Shown: piece after piece, positions 10,210-20,554 of the stretch
How the letters are laid out: each line of letters begins with the position of its first letter
Position numbering within the stretch: the stretch's first letter is position 1
NCBI GenBank assembly: GCA_014898425.1
Contig: RCSZ01000008.1
Span: 1,685,501-1,749,500, forward strand
Direction: 5' to 3'
Length of the DNA: 64,000 bases
From: Botryotinia globosa
Taxonomy: Eukaryota; Ascomycota; Leotiomycetes; Helotiales; Sclerotiniaceae
Position numbers and translations under genes: made by a program
The notes under the pieces: generated by a model
The model's database searches: none
What the model was told of the DNA's origin: nothing
What the model saw: the letters and a program-made list of their open reading frames with translations, nothing else

Positions 10210-10780
10210 TAGCCTCCACACAGTTTTATCCTGGTGGATGTGATAACATCCTCCAACCAAAAGCTGACGACTAGTTACCCACCCAACTCAAAAGTTCCTC
10301 GAAACAGTTGTAAACGTCCCTTATTAATCTCTTGTACAGTTCCAAAATATGGTGTATGTACCTCAAAGCTATGGTCTTACACACACGTGGAGGAAAGAGG
10401 GCCAGGTACTAAGAAAGTAGGGCTCCGTCCTTGACAACCTGTTACTTCTGCAGTCTGTGTGTGGTTCCCCTGCAGCTAGAGGACGGCAGGAAATTAGTGA
10501 GAGTGGCTTTTCGACTAAGCTGCTTACCCGAGCAGGGGGGGGGGGAAGTGTGCCGATGTGACGAAAGTGAGTATCTAATAAAAGCTGCAGCCAAAAGTGT
10601 TCTCTCATTGTTCTTTCTGTAAATTTCCATATACGAGTCGACTCCTAAGAAGCGAATGATAGAAAAGAATGGACATCCAAGAGCACCTACCGGTAGGTAT
10701 GTATCACGTTGTAACGCTTGGCTATGGATGTATAGCGTTGAGAAGATAATACACTTTATCATCAGTGAGTACACCTAGGC
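10210..10780. other. Intergenic, no gene seen
   Basis: This stretch runs between the transposon remnant and the 7-bp tandem repeat. It contains a run of about ten G near 10537. The open frames on both strands lack protein-like content. Confidence 0.4.
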
Positions 10781-10927
10781 AGGTAGTAGGTAGTAGGTAG
10801 TAGGTAGTAGGTAGTAGGTAGTAGGTAGTAGGTAGTAGGTAGTAGGTAGTAGGTAGTAGGTAGTAGGTAGTAGGTAGTAGGTAGTAGGTAGTAGGTAGTA
10901 GGTAGTAGGTAGTATGTAGTAGGTAGT
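10781..10927 (+). repeat. Heptanucleotide tandem repeat (AGGTAGT)n
   Basis: About 20 head-to-tail copies of AGGTAGT, nearly perfect, with one A-to-T-type variant (AGTATGT) close to the right end. A minus-strand open frame through it encodes only repeating Tyr-Leu-Pro-Thr units and is not a gene. Confidence 0.95.
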
Positions 10928-11785
10928 CTTACAAAAATGGATCAGAGTAGCAATGGGTGGGCAGCAAACACAATGCAATCCAACGAATCGGAATATCCAA
11001 CCACCAACGCAACGAGTGACCAGACGAACGAGTGCAGACGACAGAAAGTATACCTTACTGCAATGGTACGTACTATCAAACTTGTTACCAGAAGATACTA
11101 TCGAATAAACAGCCTTGGATAACGATACATATGACACAGTGCTCAAGTAGATATTCAGGGGAAGCACTTTTAGTATCCCAAGATCTCAGACCAGTCCAGA
11201 GTAATAACCGAAAGCTTCCTGCTTCCATAAATACCTCTCTCCCTCTATAGATGTATCATATAATAGCTTTATTTATATGGAACAATTATGAATCACAGAC
11301 GATAATATCAAGAGCGAGACAACAAATAAAAAGAAAATTCATCAAAATTCGTAATACAAATCGTTCAGTTCAGCCTTGTGCTCTATATAGAAATAGATCT
11401 CAAGTAATTCTCAATTCTCTGACTGAACACAAAAGAGTGTGATGAGTGAAGAATGACCTCGAGTATCTCGATTCTCGAGATATAAGACATGAGATATCAA
11501 GATACAATTTCCCAAAAATCACCGACGACTTGCATTATCTGCATTGTGCGAGTAATAAATATACTGTAACAATAAATCTTCGTCTGAGCGCACATCAATA
11601 AATGTCCCTAGTACCATAACGATTACCCCCTTCCAACCCTTACCTAGAACACTTACCCCGACCTTCAGAAAAAAGTTAATGATATTGACAACGAGATCAA
11701 TTACTAAATTCAGATACTGTTTGACCTGAATCCTAAAGTCTATTACTCTATCACATTCAAGTCCCTCAATACCACTAGACCAAAA
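10928..11785. other. Intergenic, no gene seen
   Basis: AT-rich DNA between the tandem repeat and the small minus-strand candidate gene. The open frames are short and unconvincing. Confidence 0.4.
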
Positions 11786-12031
11786 TCATCGACTCCTCGT
11801 TCCTGATCCTTGACTTCTGCCGCTACGATAAGGTACAGACTTCAATATTCTACTAAGAAATATCAACAACGCGAAACCCAAAAAAATTAATAATAAAGAA
11901 GAAGAAAATTCTCCTGATGAAGCAGATTTCCTCCCATCTATCGCCGACATACCTTTGCTAATTAGCTCTGTCGCGCCGTCCACCGCATTCCACATTCTTC
12001 CCAATGCGCAGTTGATAATATGCCCTGGCAA
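11786..12031 (-). CDS. Candidate small single-pass membrane protein
   Basis: 81 aa from the ATG at 12031, or 69 aa from the ATG at 11995 (MWNAVDGATELISKG). Not recognised. A polar helix-like N-terminus is followed by one clear hydrophobic segment, FSSSLLLIFLGFALLIFL, and a basic Arg/Ser tail (SRILKSVPYRSGRSQGSGTRSR). Small membrane proteins of this build are common in fungi. The longer start overlaps the first 12 bases of the DCK1-like gene on the other strand; the second start avoids that and leaves 24 bases between the start codons, which would be very tight for a divergent pair. No splice evidence supports it, so it could be a chance frame. Confidence 0.35.
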   Translation of the reverse strand: MPGHIINCALGRMWNAVDGATELISKGMSAIDGRKSASSGEFSSSLLLIFLGFALLIFLSRILKSVPYRSGRSQGSGTRSR

Positions 12032-15000
12032 CCTCTTCCACGCATCGCATTCGCCGTCGCAACATACCCATTTGTTGCTTCCTCGCCCGCAGATCTCCCA
12101 CTTGAGCTTGGGGATGAATTATACATAATTGAACAAGGTGGGAAAGATTCACAATGGTTTCGAGGATATTTAGTTGCTCCGCCAAATCTACTGGCGGGCT
12201 TGACAAGTATAAAAGGGCAGACTCTTGAAGCTAGGGTCTTCTCTGGAATATTTCCAACTAGTTGCGTAGAAGTTCGGGAGGTTCTAGGAGATGATGAGGG
12301 TGAAAGTCAGGTTTCTACGGAGGATGGAGACATTGTCAACGGGCACGGATATACCAATGGCATTTTGGAAAATAAGAGCTCTAGTTCTATCAATGGCGCC
12401 CAAATTCATCAGCCCAATCGATCCGGAGATCTCAACGGCGCGAACGGACAACCTGCGAAGAAGAAACCGAAGAACAAGGTTTTTATGAACGGAAATACAA
12501 ACAGATTTTCAATTGTTGCGAAACGAGAACCTGGCGCACCAAAGCCACCAGCTCCAGTACCTATGCTGAAGATTGGAGACGAGACACCAACTTCTGCCTC
12601 CGAACCCTTAGTGGACGAAATTGCATCATGTTTAAGAGAATGGCACTCTACAAATTTGCACGAGCTCTTGCTTTCGAGACAATATCAGAAGTTGGATAAG
12701 ATGTCAGCATTGGTCAAAACTCTAGATCTTTCAAGAAGGCAAATTCTGCATAATGTCTGCACAAAGCACGAGCTTCAGTCATTGAGGGAGAAAACAGTAT
12801 GGGATCTCGTGAGGGGGAACAAATTGCTGAATGGGGAGGTTATTGTTCGAGATCCTGCTGCCCACGGTAGGGTTCTCACAGGTGATGATTCAGCAGTGGA
12901 TGTCACTAGACTCCAATCTATGATGAGTTTGTTGGATGAAAAACCACAACTTTCGGTCCAGAACGAAAATATGGTACTTCACCATCTTTTGTTGGACGTG
13001 AAGGCTTTTGTTGGAGCGTCTACGGAATCTACAACTCTATCTTTTTTCTTAGCTACCAAAGAGCCGGGTTCGGCAGGTGTGGCACTTTCGGAAACTTATA
13101 TTGTAGACGTACCTCCCAGTGCTTCTCTTGCAAGTGTTGGGAACTCGGGACAAATGAGAACTCTCTTTACGGACCTCGCATCCACTGACATCGGGGATCT
13201 CCCTTCCACGGAAGGCGAGTTGTATCTTGTAGTGAAGGTGCAATCGTCGTCACAAGTTTCAGCAGGCAAACCTCCTTCTCGCGGCGGATCAAGAGGCAAC
13301 TCATTCTCTAGGGACAGTTCTAGCAAGGATCGGGAGAAACCTACATCTGCTGGCGCTGCATCGAAGGCAGGTAGGAGGAGTTTGATGTGGGGAAAGACCA
13401 GGACTCCATCCAACGCGACTAAGCTTACGTCTCTCTCTGAAGCCGAGACCGGCGCCGAATCACATTCTAGTCGAGATGGTGCCAATAAAAGCTCTTCGTC
13501 ACGAAATGGTGCAGACGCTAAGCCCGGAGTTTTAACTCAAACTATCTCGAAGACTGTTGGTATGGGAGCTCTGAAATTGAGCTCACTCATGAAAAATCAA
13601 GATGAGGCTGAACAAGTCATGAGTATATGGGCACCGTCAGCTACTTCTGGGCATGAGAAGCCAAGCCTAAGTGACGGATGGGAAGAGATAATTCGTGATT
13701 TAATGACAAGCCAATCCGGTCAGTATGAAAAGTCCCGAAGGACGGAACGTCTACAGGTATATCTGAAAGCATTCAACAGCCCGGACGCGGATGGACTGAT
13801 CAAGTCTACTCCAACATTACTATCAGGAATCTTGAAGACAAATAAAATGGGGTTTTCAGGAGCGCCAACAAAGCCAAGATCAGATATCTATGTCACTATC
13901 GATGACGCCTTTCTTCCTAAACATGCTCTTCTGTCACGATCGGTTGGCAGTGCGATGCCTGTATCCTCGTCCTTTGAAGGATCAAATCTTCAAGTAACTA
14001 TGGAAGTGAGAAAGTCAAGCGGAGAGCGGCTCGAGGGCGCCATTTACCCATCATCGAATGCAGAGGGACAAAGTTCTTGGGAGTCGGTAGCAGCCGAACG
14101 AGGCGATGCATGGAGCCAAACGCTGCGCTTATCTATACCACAACAAGAGGTTCCGAATTGCCATCTGGTGATGGTACTTGCGGATGCACCAAATCATCCC
14201 CTTGCTATATGCCACATTCCACTTTGGGATCAGCAGGCCTTCATGCGAGATGGACATCATTGTTTACTTCTGTACAAATACGATGAGACAACCATGTTAC
14301 CTCGAGGCAGTTCGGCTGGTAAAAGTGGTTATCTCACCCTGCCATGGAATGCTGGCGGGAAAGATGAGGCTGTCACTGGACCGATCGCCACTCTTCGTAT
14401 TCAAACATACCTGTGCAGTACCAAGTTCTCACAGGATAAAGTGCTCCTGCGGATACTCAAGTGGAAAGATCAGCCGTCAGGAGATTTGCAGCAGCTTTTA
14501 CAACGACTCGTCTTTGTCTCGGAGATTGAGATTGTGAAGTTACTTAGCGATGTATTCGATGCGATCTTTGGAATACTCGTCGAACACACCGGAAACGATG
14601 ATTACGAAGACCTCATTTTTAGTGCTCTAGTTACAGTCCTTTCCATTGTACATGACCGACGATTCAATCTCGGCCCTTTGGTTGATCAATATGCCGAAAC
14701 TCGATTCAACTACCCATTCGCATCACCTTGCCTCGTGAGGTCTTTCACTCGCCTGCTTGCCAGCCCTTCTGATCCAGAAACCTCGAGAAAACTGCGTGCT
14801 ACATTCAAGGTGGTTAGACATATCTTAAAATTCATCACTCATGCGAGAGGGCAGCAGAAAGTGAAGGAAGCTGACATCGGCATTACTCGTTCCAGTTCAG
14901 GGTTTGGTCGTCAACTCCGCCAGATTTTCAAGGCACTTGAAGGAATGATGAGAACCACGGCGCCCATTTTGGTAGGAAGTCAAACATTGGCTGTGCAACA

Positions 15001-18000
15001 TTTTCATACTTGGCTTCCAGAGCTTACCGGCTTACTCAGCAGAGAGCAGATTTTGCATATTGCCATTGACTTCATGGATTCATGTGCATTGGTAAAGGGA
15101 AAACTCATATTGTATAAACTTGTTTTAATCATTAATTATTCTCGACTGGATCTATTTACTCAACCCGAACAGATGAAGACTATCGCTGCGAACACGGCTA
15201 GGTGGATCTTACCACATTGGGGTAAGACAACAGAGGTCACCGAACAATGGAGGGAGCAAGTTCGACTTTGTTGTTCAATTTTGGCGATACAAATGAATAA
15301 TCTAGGCCCTGAAATTCCTGTATACATACCTAAAATTGTCGATTCATATCTTACACTACGTACAGGCGAAGTAAAGTCGCAGACTCGCTTGTCGTTGCTA
15401 TTCCCAACCGCGTATCCTTTTCCCAGTAAAGTTATCGCCGAGAAAGCGGAATTCGATGAAGCACTTATTGAGCTTTCAGCAGTCTTATCTTCCATCTCAA
15501 ATCTACCTGCAGGTATGCAGCTTGAGCTTGCACAAGGCGATAGGGCAACTTTAATTGAGGGTCTCTTGAATATTCATCTAAGCATATTAGAATGTGAGGC
15601 ATTTCCGCGAAATTGGTTAAGCATTCGCATCTTCCACCACAAATCAACACTCAAAACACTCGAGTATTTGGCCGGCATTCTTCTGGACGGATTCTTGCCT
15701 CACCCTGACAATGCGGAAGAATATAACACCGAATTGTGGAAAGCATTCTTCACTACTTTACTCAAACTCGTCGGCAGTGATTCTTTGGCACTTGAAACAT
15801 TCCCGGAGCAGAAACGAAGAGCAGTATGGAAGATTGCTGGTGATGTGCGCGAGAATGGCGCGGAGCTACTGAGGCGAACGTGGGAGTTCACTGGTTGGGA
15901 TACTACCCCTGAAGAGCGACATAAATACGCTTTGGCCAAAATGGGAGGTTACCAAGTTCAGTATGTGCCTGCACTTGTCGGACCAATCCTTGAGTTGTGT
16001 CTTAGTGTGCACGAAGGTCTTAGGCGCGTCGCAGTGGAAGTTCTACAGACCATGATCGTCAGCGAATGGACTTTGAGTGAAGATTTAAGCGCTATCCAAA
16101 CTGGAATTATCGAGTGCCTAGATCAGCTCTTCAAATCGAAGCCTTTGACAGAAAGCATTCTACAGAAATTGTTCATCAATGAGCTATTCACCTTATTTGA
16201 TAACTTGTCTCGAAATCCAGATGATCCGCTTTACAATGCTATAAAAGACCTCATTGGCACCACTGATGAGTTCCTCGATCTTCTCGTTGCGGTCAATAGT
16301 ACAGACGTCACTGGTGAAGCTTCTCATATGATTCATCGCTTACGATTAATGGAATTTCTTCGAGATATGCAGAAGGAGGATATCTTCATTCGATACGTCC
16401 ATCAACTCGCAGAGCTACAGACAAATGCTGGAAACCACACTGAAGCCGGACTTGCATTGCGTCTTCATGCGGACTTATACCAATGGGATCCTTCAAAAAT
16501 ACTGCCTCCGTTGGACGAACCAGATTTCCCTGCTCAATCTCACTTTGATCGGAAAGAAAGAATTTATTTCGACATGATCAAAAACTTTGAAGAGGCTGAG
16601 GCATGGAGTAGTTCCCTGTCCGCATACAAAGAGCTGCAATATCAATACGAAGAGAATGTTTTCGATTTCTCTAAGTTGGCTAGAACACAACGAGCAATTG
16701 CCACAATATACGAATCGATTTCCAAGGCCGACAAACTCGTTCCCAAGTACTTCCGTGTTATTTACCGAGGAATGGGTTTCCCTCAGAGCTTGCGCGACAA
16801 GGAATTTGTGTATGAGGGATCTCCTAATGAGCGAACTTCTGTCTTCACAGATCGCATGCAAGAGCAACATCCTTCGGCTCAGATTGTCACTGCTGGTGAT
16901 GTGGACGATGTAGAGGGTCAATTCTTGCAAATATCCTCCTTGAGCCCGCATCGAGATCTTGCTCATCACGTCTTCCAACGTTCTAAAGTCCCTCAAGTCG
17001 TTCGAGACTATCTACTCTCCGCAAATCCTCGTTATTTCTCCACCACATCTCGTCGCACTACTTCAGGCCCAATCAGTGAACATTCAGCTGAGAAAATAAT
17101 CTATGCTACTGTAGATACATTTCCAACAATTCTTCGCCGCAGCGAGATTGTTTCCGTGGATAGATATAAGCTTGATGCTCACCAAACAGCTCTTGAACGA
17201 ATCATTCGCAAAACCCAAGAGATGACTGCCGTGGAAAAGAGGATTGCAGATGGCGAAGATGACATTGCACCACTGTTGATTGAAGCAATAAGTATATCCG
17301 TGGATCCTAATTCCGAGTCCAGTATAGCGAGATATAGAGAATTGCTGCCTCATCCAATACAGAGTGAGGACGAAGAAGGGGAAACGGTAGAGCTAGGACC
17401 GATAGAAAACGCCCTCAAAATTGCGTTGATAGATCATGCAATTATGATCAAAAGATGCCTGGCTATGTTTGCGAAATCGCCTAATCTTCACAGTCAGGAC
17501 GATTTGCAGCACTGTAAGTCCCCATATTTCCTTTATAGTCTTCATTTGCTTACATGTCATACAGATTTTGAACAAATATTTGCGTCCGAGCTCGCCTCTC
17601 TACAAATTCCCCAACCACTTCTCTCAAATACTTCCCCAGGCCTCGTTCCAGGTTGGACACTTTCGCCTTCATCATCTAAGGGAGATCTCATGAATAACTC
17701 ACAGGGACATCTGGCACTTCCCCATTCCCAATCTTTCACACACGGTACTATCGATACTAGCATTCTTGATAGTCCCGATCACACCCGCGCAACTGGCGCT
17801 TCTAAACGTCTCAGTTCATTCCTCCTCAACCGAAATGGAAGCGACGATCGAGAAAATCGCCCTCGAAAGAAAGACAGTCGCAAGAGCTTCTTTAGTGGGA
17901 ATGGATTAAGTATGAACGGTATTTCCATAACACACAAGGACCGTGGCCGAAAAGAAGCTGTCGATGATTTTGCGATTTCTGAAGAGAATGATTTGTCGCA

Positions 18001-18307
18001 TAGCATGGAAGATTCCAAGGAATGGATAACGCAGAGCGATCTTTCCGTTCAGCCTCCTCAGGGAAGCTATGCTACAAGTAATGTAGCTAATAGAAGGAGA
18101 AGCAGTAGTTCTCAACGCAGACCAGGCACCACGGGAACAGGTAGTAGTCAAGGTATAGGGGGACTGGGAATGGGAATGGGTATTGGAATGGGAAGTAATG
18201 GTAGTGGATTTGGTGGAAGTGTGAGGAAGAGGTTTAGTGTGCTGAGGTTGGGGAAAAAAGCGAGTACGGTGGGAAGTGGGTTGAGTGGAGATTTAACAGA
18301 GGAATAA
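12020..18307 (+). CDS. DCK1: DOCK-family guanine nucleotide exchange factor (Dck1-like)
   Basis: It probably activates Rac/Rho GTPases with an ELMO partner (Lmo1 in yeast), acting at the cell cortex and on polarity and mitophagy signalling. The N-terminal SH3 (residues about 8-88) shows ATYPF, WFRGYL and GIFPTSCVEV. A DHR-1/C2 lipid-binding region lies at about 614-765 (RSDIYVTIDDAFLPKH ... GHHCLLLYKYDE). The DHR-2 catalytic region runs from about 1453 to 1850, with LRLHADLYQWDP, YFRVIYRGMGFP and DVEGQFLQ. The tail is Ser-rich and low complexity, ending in Gly/Met repeats. One intron, 17514-17564 (GTAAGT ... CAG, 51 nt), contains no stop and reads through in frame; splicing gives 2078 aa, retention 2095. 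The start at 12020 directly precedes the SH3. The length fits fungal DOCK proteins. Confidence 0.92.
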   Translation: MPWQPLPRIAFAVATYPFVASSPADLPLELGDELYIIEQGGKDSQWFRGYLVAPPNLLAGLTSIKGQTLEARVFSGIFPTSCVEVREVLGDDEGESQVSTEDGDIVNGHGYTNGILENKSSSSINGAQIHQPNRSGDLNGANGQPAKKKPKNKVFMNGNTNRFSIVAKREPGAPKPPAPVPMLKIGDETPTSASEPLVDEIASCLREWHSTNLHELLLSRQYQKLDKMSALVKTLDLSRRQILHNVCTKHELQSLREKTVWDLVRGNKLLNGEVIVRDPAAHGRVLTGDDSAVDVTRLQSMMSLLDEKPQLSVQNENMVLHHLLLDVKAFVGASTESTTLSFFLATKEPGSAGVALSETYIVDVPPSASLASVGNSGQMRTLFTDLASTDIGDLPSTEGELYLVVKVQSSSQVSAGKPPSRGGSRGNSFSRDSSSKDREKPTSAGAASKAGRRSLMWGKTRTPSNATKLTSLSEAETGAESHSSRDGANKSSSSRNGADAKPGVLTQTISKTVGMGALKLSSLMKNQDEAEQVMSIWAPSATSGHEKPSLSDGWEEIIRDLMTSQSGQYEKSRRTERLQVYLKAFNSPDADGLIKSTPTLLSGILKTNKMGFSGAPTKPRSDIYVTIDDAFLPKHALLSRSVGSAMPVSSSFEGSNLQVTMEVRKSSGERLEGAIYPSSNAEGQSSWESVAAERGDAWSQTLRLSIPQQEVPNCHLVMVLADAPNHPLAICHIPLWDQQAFMRDGHHCLLLYKYDETTMLPRGSSAGKSGYLTLPWNAGGKDEAVTGPIATLRIQTYLCSTKFSQDKVLLRILKWKDQPSGDLQQLLQRLVFVSEIEIVKLLSDVFDAIFGILVEHTGNDDYEDLIFSALVTVLSIVHDRRFNLGPLVDQYAETRFNYPFASPCLVRSFTRLLASPSDPETSRKLRATFKVVRHILKFITHARGQQKVKEADIGITRSSSGFGRQLRQIFKALEGMMRTTAPILVGSQTLAVQHFHTWLPELTGLLSREQILHIAIDFMDSCALVKGKLILYKLVLIINYSRLDLFTQPEQMKTIAANTARWILPHWGKTTEVTEQWREQVRLCCSILAIQMNNLGPEIPVYIPKIVDSYLTLRTGEVKSQTRLSLLFPTAYPFPSKVIAEKAEFDEALIELSAVLSSISNLPAGMQLELAQGDRATLIEGLLNIHLSILECEAFPRNWLSIRIFHHKSTLKTLEYLAGILLDGFLPHPDNAEEYNTELWKAFFTTLLKLVGSDSLALETFPEQKRRAVWKIAGDVRENGAELLRRTWEFTGWDTTPEERHKYALAKMGGYQVQYVPALVGPILELCLSVHEGLRRVAVEVLQTMIVSEWTLSEDLSAIQTGIIECLDQLFKSKPLTESILQKLFINELFTLFDNLSRNPDDPLYNAIKDLIGTTDEFLDLLVAVNSTDVTGEASHMIHRLRLMEFLRDMQKEDIFIRYVHQLAELQTNAGNHTEAGLALRLHADLYQWDPSKILPPLDEPDFPAQSHFDRKERIYFDMIKNFEEAEAWSSSLSAYKELQYQYEENVFDFSKLARTQRAIATIYESISKADKLVPKYFRVIYRGMGFPQSLRDKEFVYEGSPNERTSVFTDRMQEQHPSAQIVTAGDVDDVEGQFLQISSLSPHRDLAHHVFQRSKVPQVVRDYLLSANPRYFSTTSRRTTSGPISEHSAEKIIYATVDTFPTILRRSEIVSVDRYKLDAHQTALERIIRKTQEMTAVEKRIADGEDDIAPLLIEAISISVDPNSESSIARYRELLPHPIQSEDEEGETVELGPIENALKIALIDHAIMIKRCLAMFAKSPNLHSQDDLQHCKSPYFLYSLHLLTCHTDFEQIFASELASLQIPQPLLSNTSPGLVPGWTLSPSSSKGDLMNNSQGHLALPHSQSFTHGTIDTSILDSPDHTRATGASKRLSSFLLNRNGSDDRENRPRKKDSRKSFFSGNGLSMNGISITHKDRGRKEAVDDFAISEENDLSHSMEDSKEWITQSDLSVQPPQGSYATSNVANRRRSSSSQRRPGTTGTGSSQGIGGLGMGMGIGMGSNGSGFGGSVRKRFSVLRLGKKASTVGSGLSGDLTEE

Positions 18308-20554
18308 AGTGGAGATGTCGACAGAGACAAAGAGACGTCATGATACTGGGAGGGAAAGAAAGTAATTGAAGATTTTCTGGGTACGATCTACAGCAAACTT
18401 AACATGATACAACAGTTATGTTATGTTATAGGTGGATCTCTTTTCTTTTTACGAGGGATAGATGGGTGGATATGGATGGATATGGATGGATATGGATGGA
18501 TGGATGGATGGAAGGAAGCCCTCGCATTCCTTGACGGACATAGTTTTCTTGCACATATTATACGCTATCTGGCTTCTCTTTTGTCACATTTGTTTTAAGC
18601 GCGGAGCTGGAGCGTGGATCTGGAAGAATGGTTAGTGGCGGGTGATCATGTCTTTTGTTCTTTTGTACACTTTTTAGTTCTTGGTGCGTGCGAAGGGTTT
18701 TATCTTTCGAAAAGGAGTGTAGGGTGGGGAAAGGAAAGGGGAAAAGATAAAGTGGGGATAGGAGATGAAAATACCCGAGAGAAGTCGAAGTTGAATACCC
18801 AAAATACTCAGGTCCTCGATATACCTGGGAGAAATGCCTATAATTGAGATACCATACATTACATACCTACATAACTTACATTAGTTGCTTAATAATCATA
18901 GAGTACATATATCAATACGTACTTGCGTACATGTATTCTGAGTCTTTTTTTCTTCTGTTTCTTTTGGGTGTGCTTTTTGAGGGGATTGGGGTGGTTTTGG
19001 ATGTTTGGATGATGATTGGGAAATGGGGGACTGGGGCATTGTGAAGGTGATGGCGAGGGAAAGGGGATAATTGAGAGGAAGTTCATGGACAGATTGAGAG
19101 AGTGGGGGGGGGGGTTGTATATGTTGTACATAATTATGTATTTAGTGCGTAATACTCGAACGAATATCATATCATGTTTCAATTGATAGACATACAGTAA
19201 ATGAACAGAGTAAAGCTATCGAATTCTCTTTGGTATGAAAATCCCGAAGTCGGGAGAGATAGACGTTGTGCTGGGATGAGTTCTTCTGTTTGGTTGTTTT
19301 GTTTTTCCAGTTTGGGTGAGAGGGAAGTGTGGCAGAGGAAGGGTATGGTGTTCTCAGGACCTGGGATAGTTCCATGGGGTTTGCGGTGTCTTCTTCTAAG
19401 TGGTGGTTAGATTGTTTTCTGTGGGTTTACGGTTCATGATTACTCTTGTGAGAGGGTTTTGGAGAGTGCAGTTGAGACTGGATAAATGATGTTGGTGATG
19501 TAGTTGCTTCTTCAGTGCATTTTTCTTAAGTTCTGGGTTGTATATGTGAGGTATCTCTGTCATTTGTTGCGGTGGTCAATGGACTCTGTTTTCTATTGGC
19601 AACTTACAATACTGAATGCCGAGAGAAGATTCGACGAAAAAGAGGGGAGCTAGGCTCACTCCCTCTTCCCCGATAATATACTCGACACTCTTTCTTTGTC
19701 TATGACTTCCAGAGTCTGCGCTTTTCACTCATGTTATTTGTATAGTATTGAGTCGTTAGCAGGGTGTTGGGAGAGTTCTGATGAATTCTTGAAATATGAT
19801 ATCTTCGATCATTTTGTTCGATTACCTTGACTCATATCCATAAGCGAAATAAGTGGCCAGAAATGAGTCCTGTTGGAAGATACTCAAGTTGGATGTTCAT
19901 TTTCAATGTTGATAGAAGATACGGTATTATGGAATCAAAAGTCCACAAAAATTTCAAGAGGTTTTGGGAGGTGGTAAAAAATTAAAATTGTCTAGCTCGA
20001 GCTGATAAGGCAAACGGGATCGTATAGACAAATAGAAATTTATAGACATTGGTTTCCAGGTTGTTATACTATGATCTTGAGATCTGAGAACCCATAAGTT
20101 CAAACTTCAAGAGTCAAGCATTTGTTTGATCCTATGGAGTTTGCTGATTTCATTTGTGGTCGATTTATTAATCGATTTATTAATCGATTAATGTAATTTT
20201 GAGATACTAGACTCCAAAAAAGAAACTTTGCTGAAAGCTCAATTGCTCACTTCTTGGAGGTATCGTAGTATCGCGACTTTGAGAAGTTAAAGGAACAAAG
20301 ATCGTGGATCAATTATCTTGTCGTCCTCTAGAAAGAAGCATGTGTGTGGTGCTCGGATATCAAATTCCCAGGATTTAAATTATGTATGGTGTATCATTGG
20401 CCCCCTCCCCCAAAATGAATGAGCTGTATTTCAGCCAGCTGAAAACGCGAAGCCTTGAGTGACATCGTACCTTGGCCTTGCTCTTATGTTCTCATATACA
20501 AACTTTGAAACTAAATTTACCTTTACTTTAAGCTATCTTGGACGATTTTTCACA
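18308..20554. other. Long intergenic interval, no gene seen
   Basis: This holds the 3' end of DCK1 and the promoter of the gene at 20555. It contains a GGAT-type repeat at 18461-18515, a run of about twelve G at 19093-19105, and tandem TTAATCGATT units near 20166-20192. No frame resembles a protein. Confidence 0.45.
18461..18515 (+). repeat. GGAT/GGATAT tandem repeat
   Basis: Several GGATATGGAT units run into plain GGAT repeats ending in GGAAGG. It lies about 150 bases past the DCK1 stop, possibly in its 3' UTR. Confidence 0.85.

Noticed and set aside
10781..10927. Regular repeat array that could be mistaken for a CRISPR
   Set aside because: No unique spacers; it is a plain heptanucleotide microsatellite in a fungal genome. 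The same applies to 45191-45411.
10775..11167. Minus-strand frame with repeating Tyr-Tyr-Leu-Leu-Pro-Thr-Thr units
   Set aside because: It is the translation of the 7-bp tandem repeat. The rest of the frame has no domain, and 7-base units change frame with any copy-number change that is not a multiple of three.
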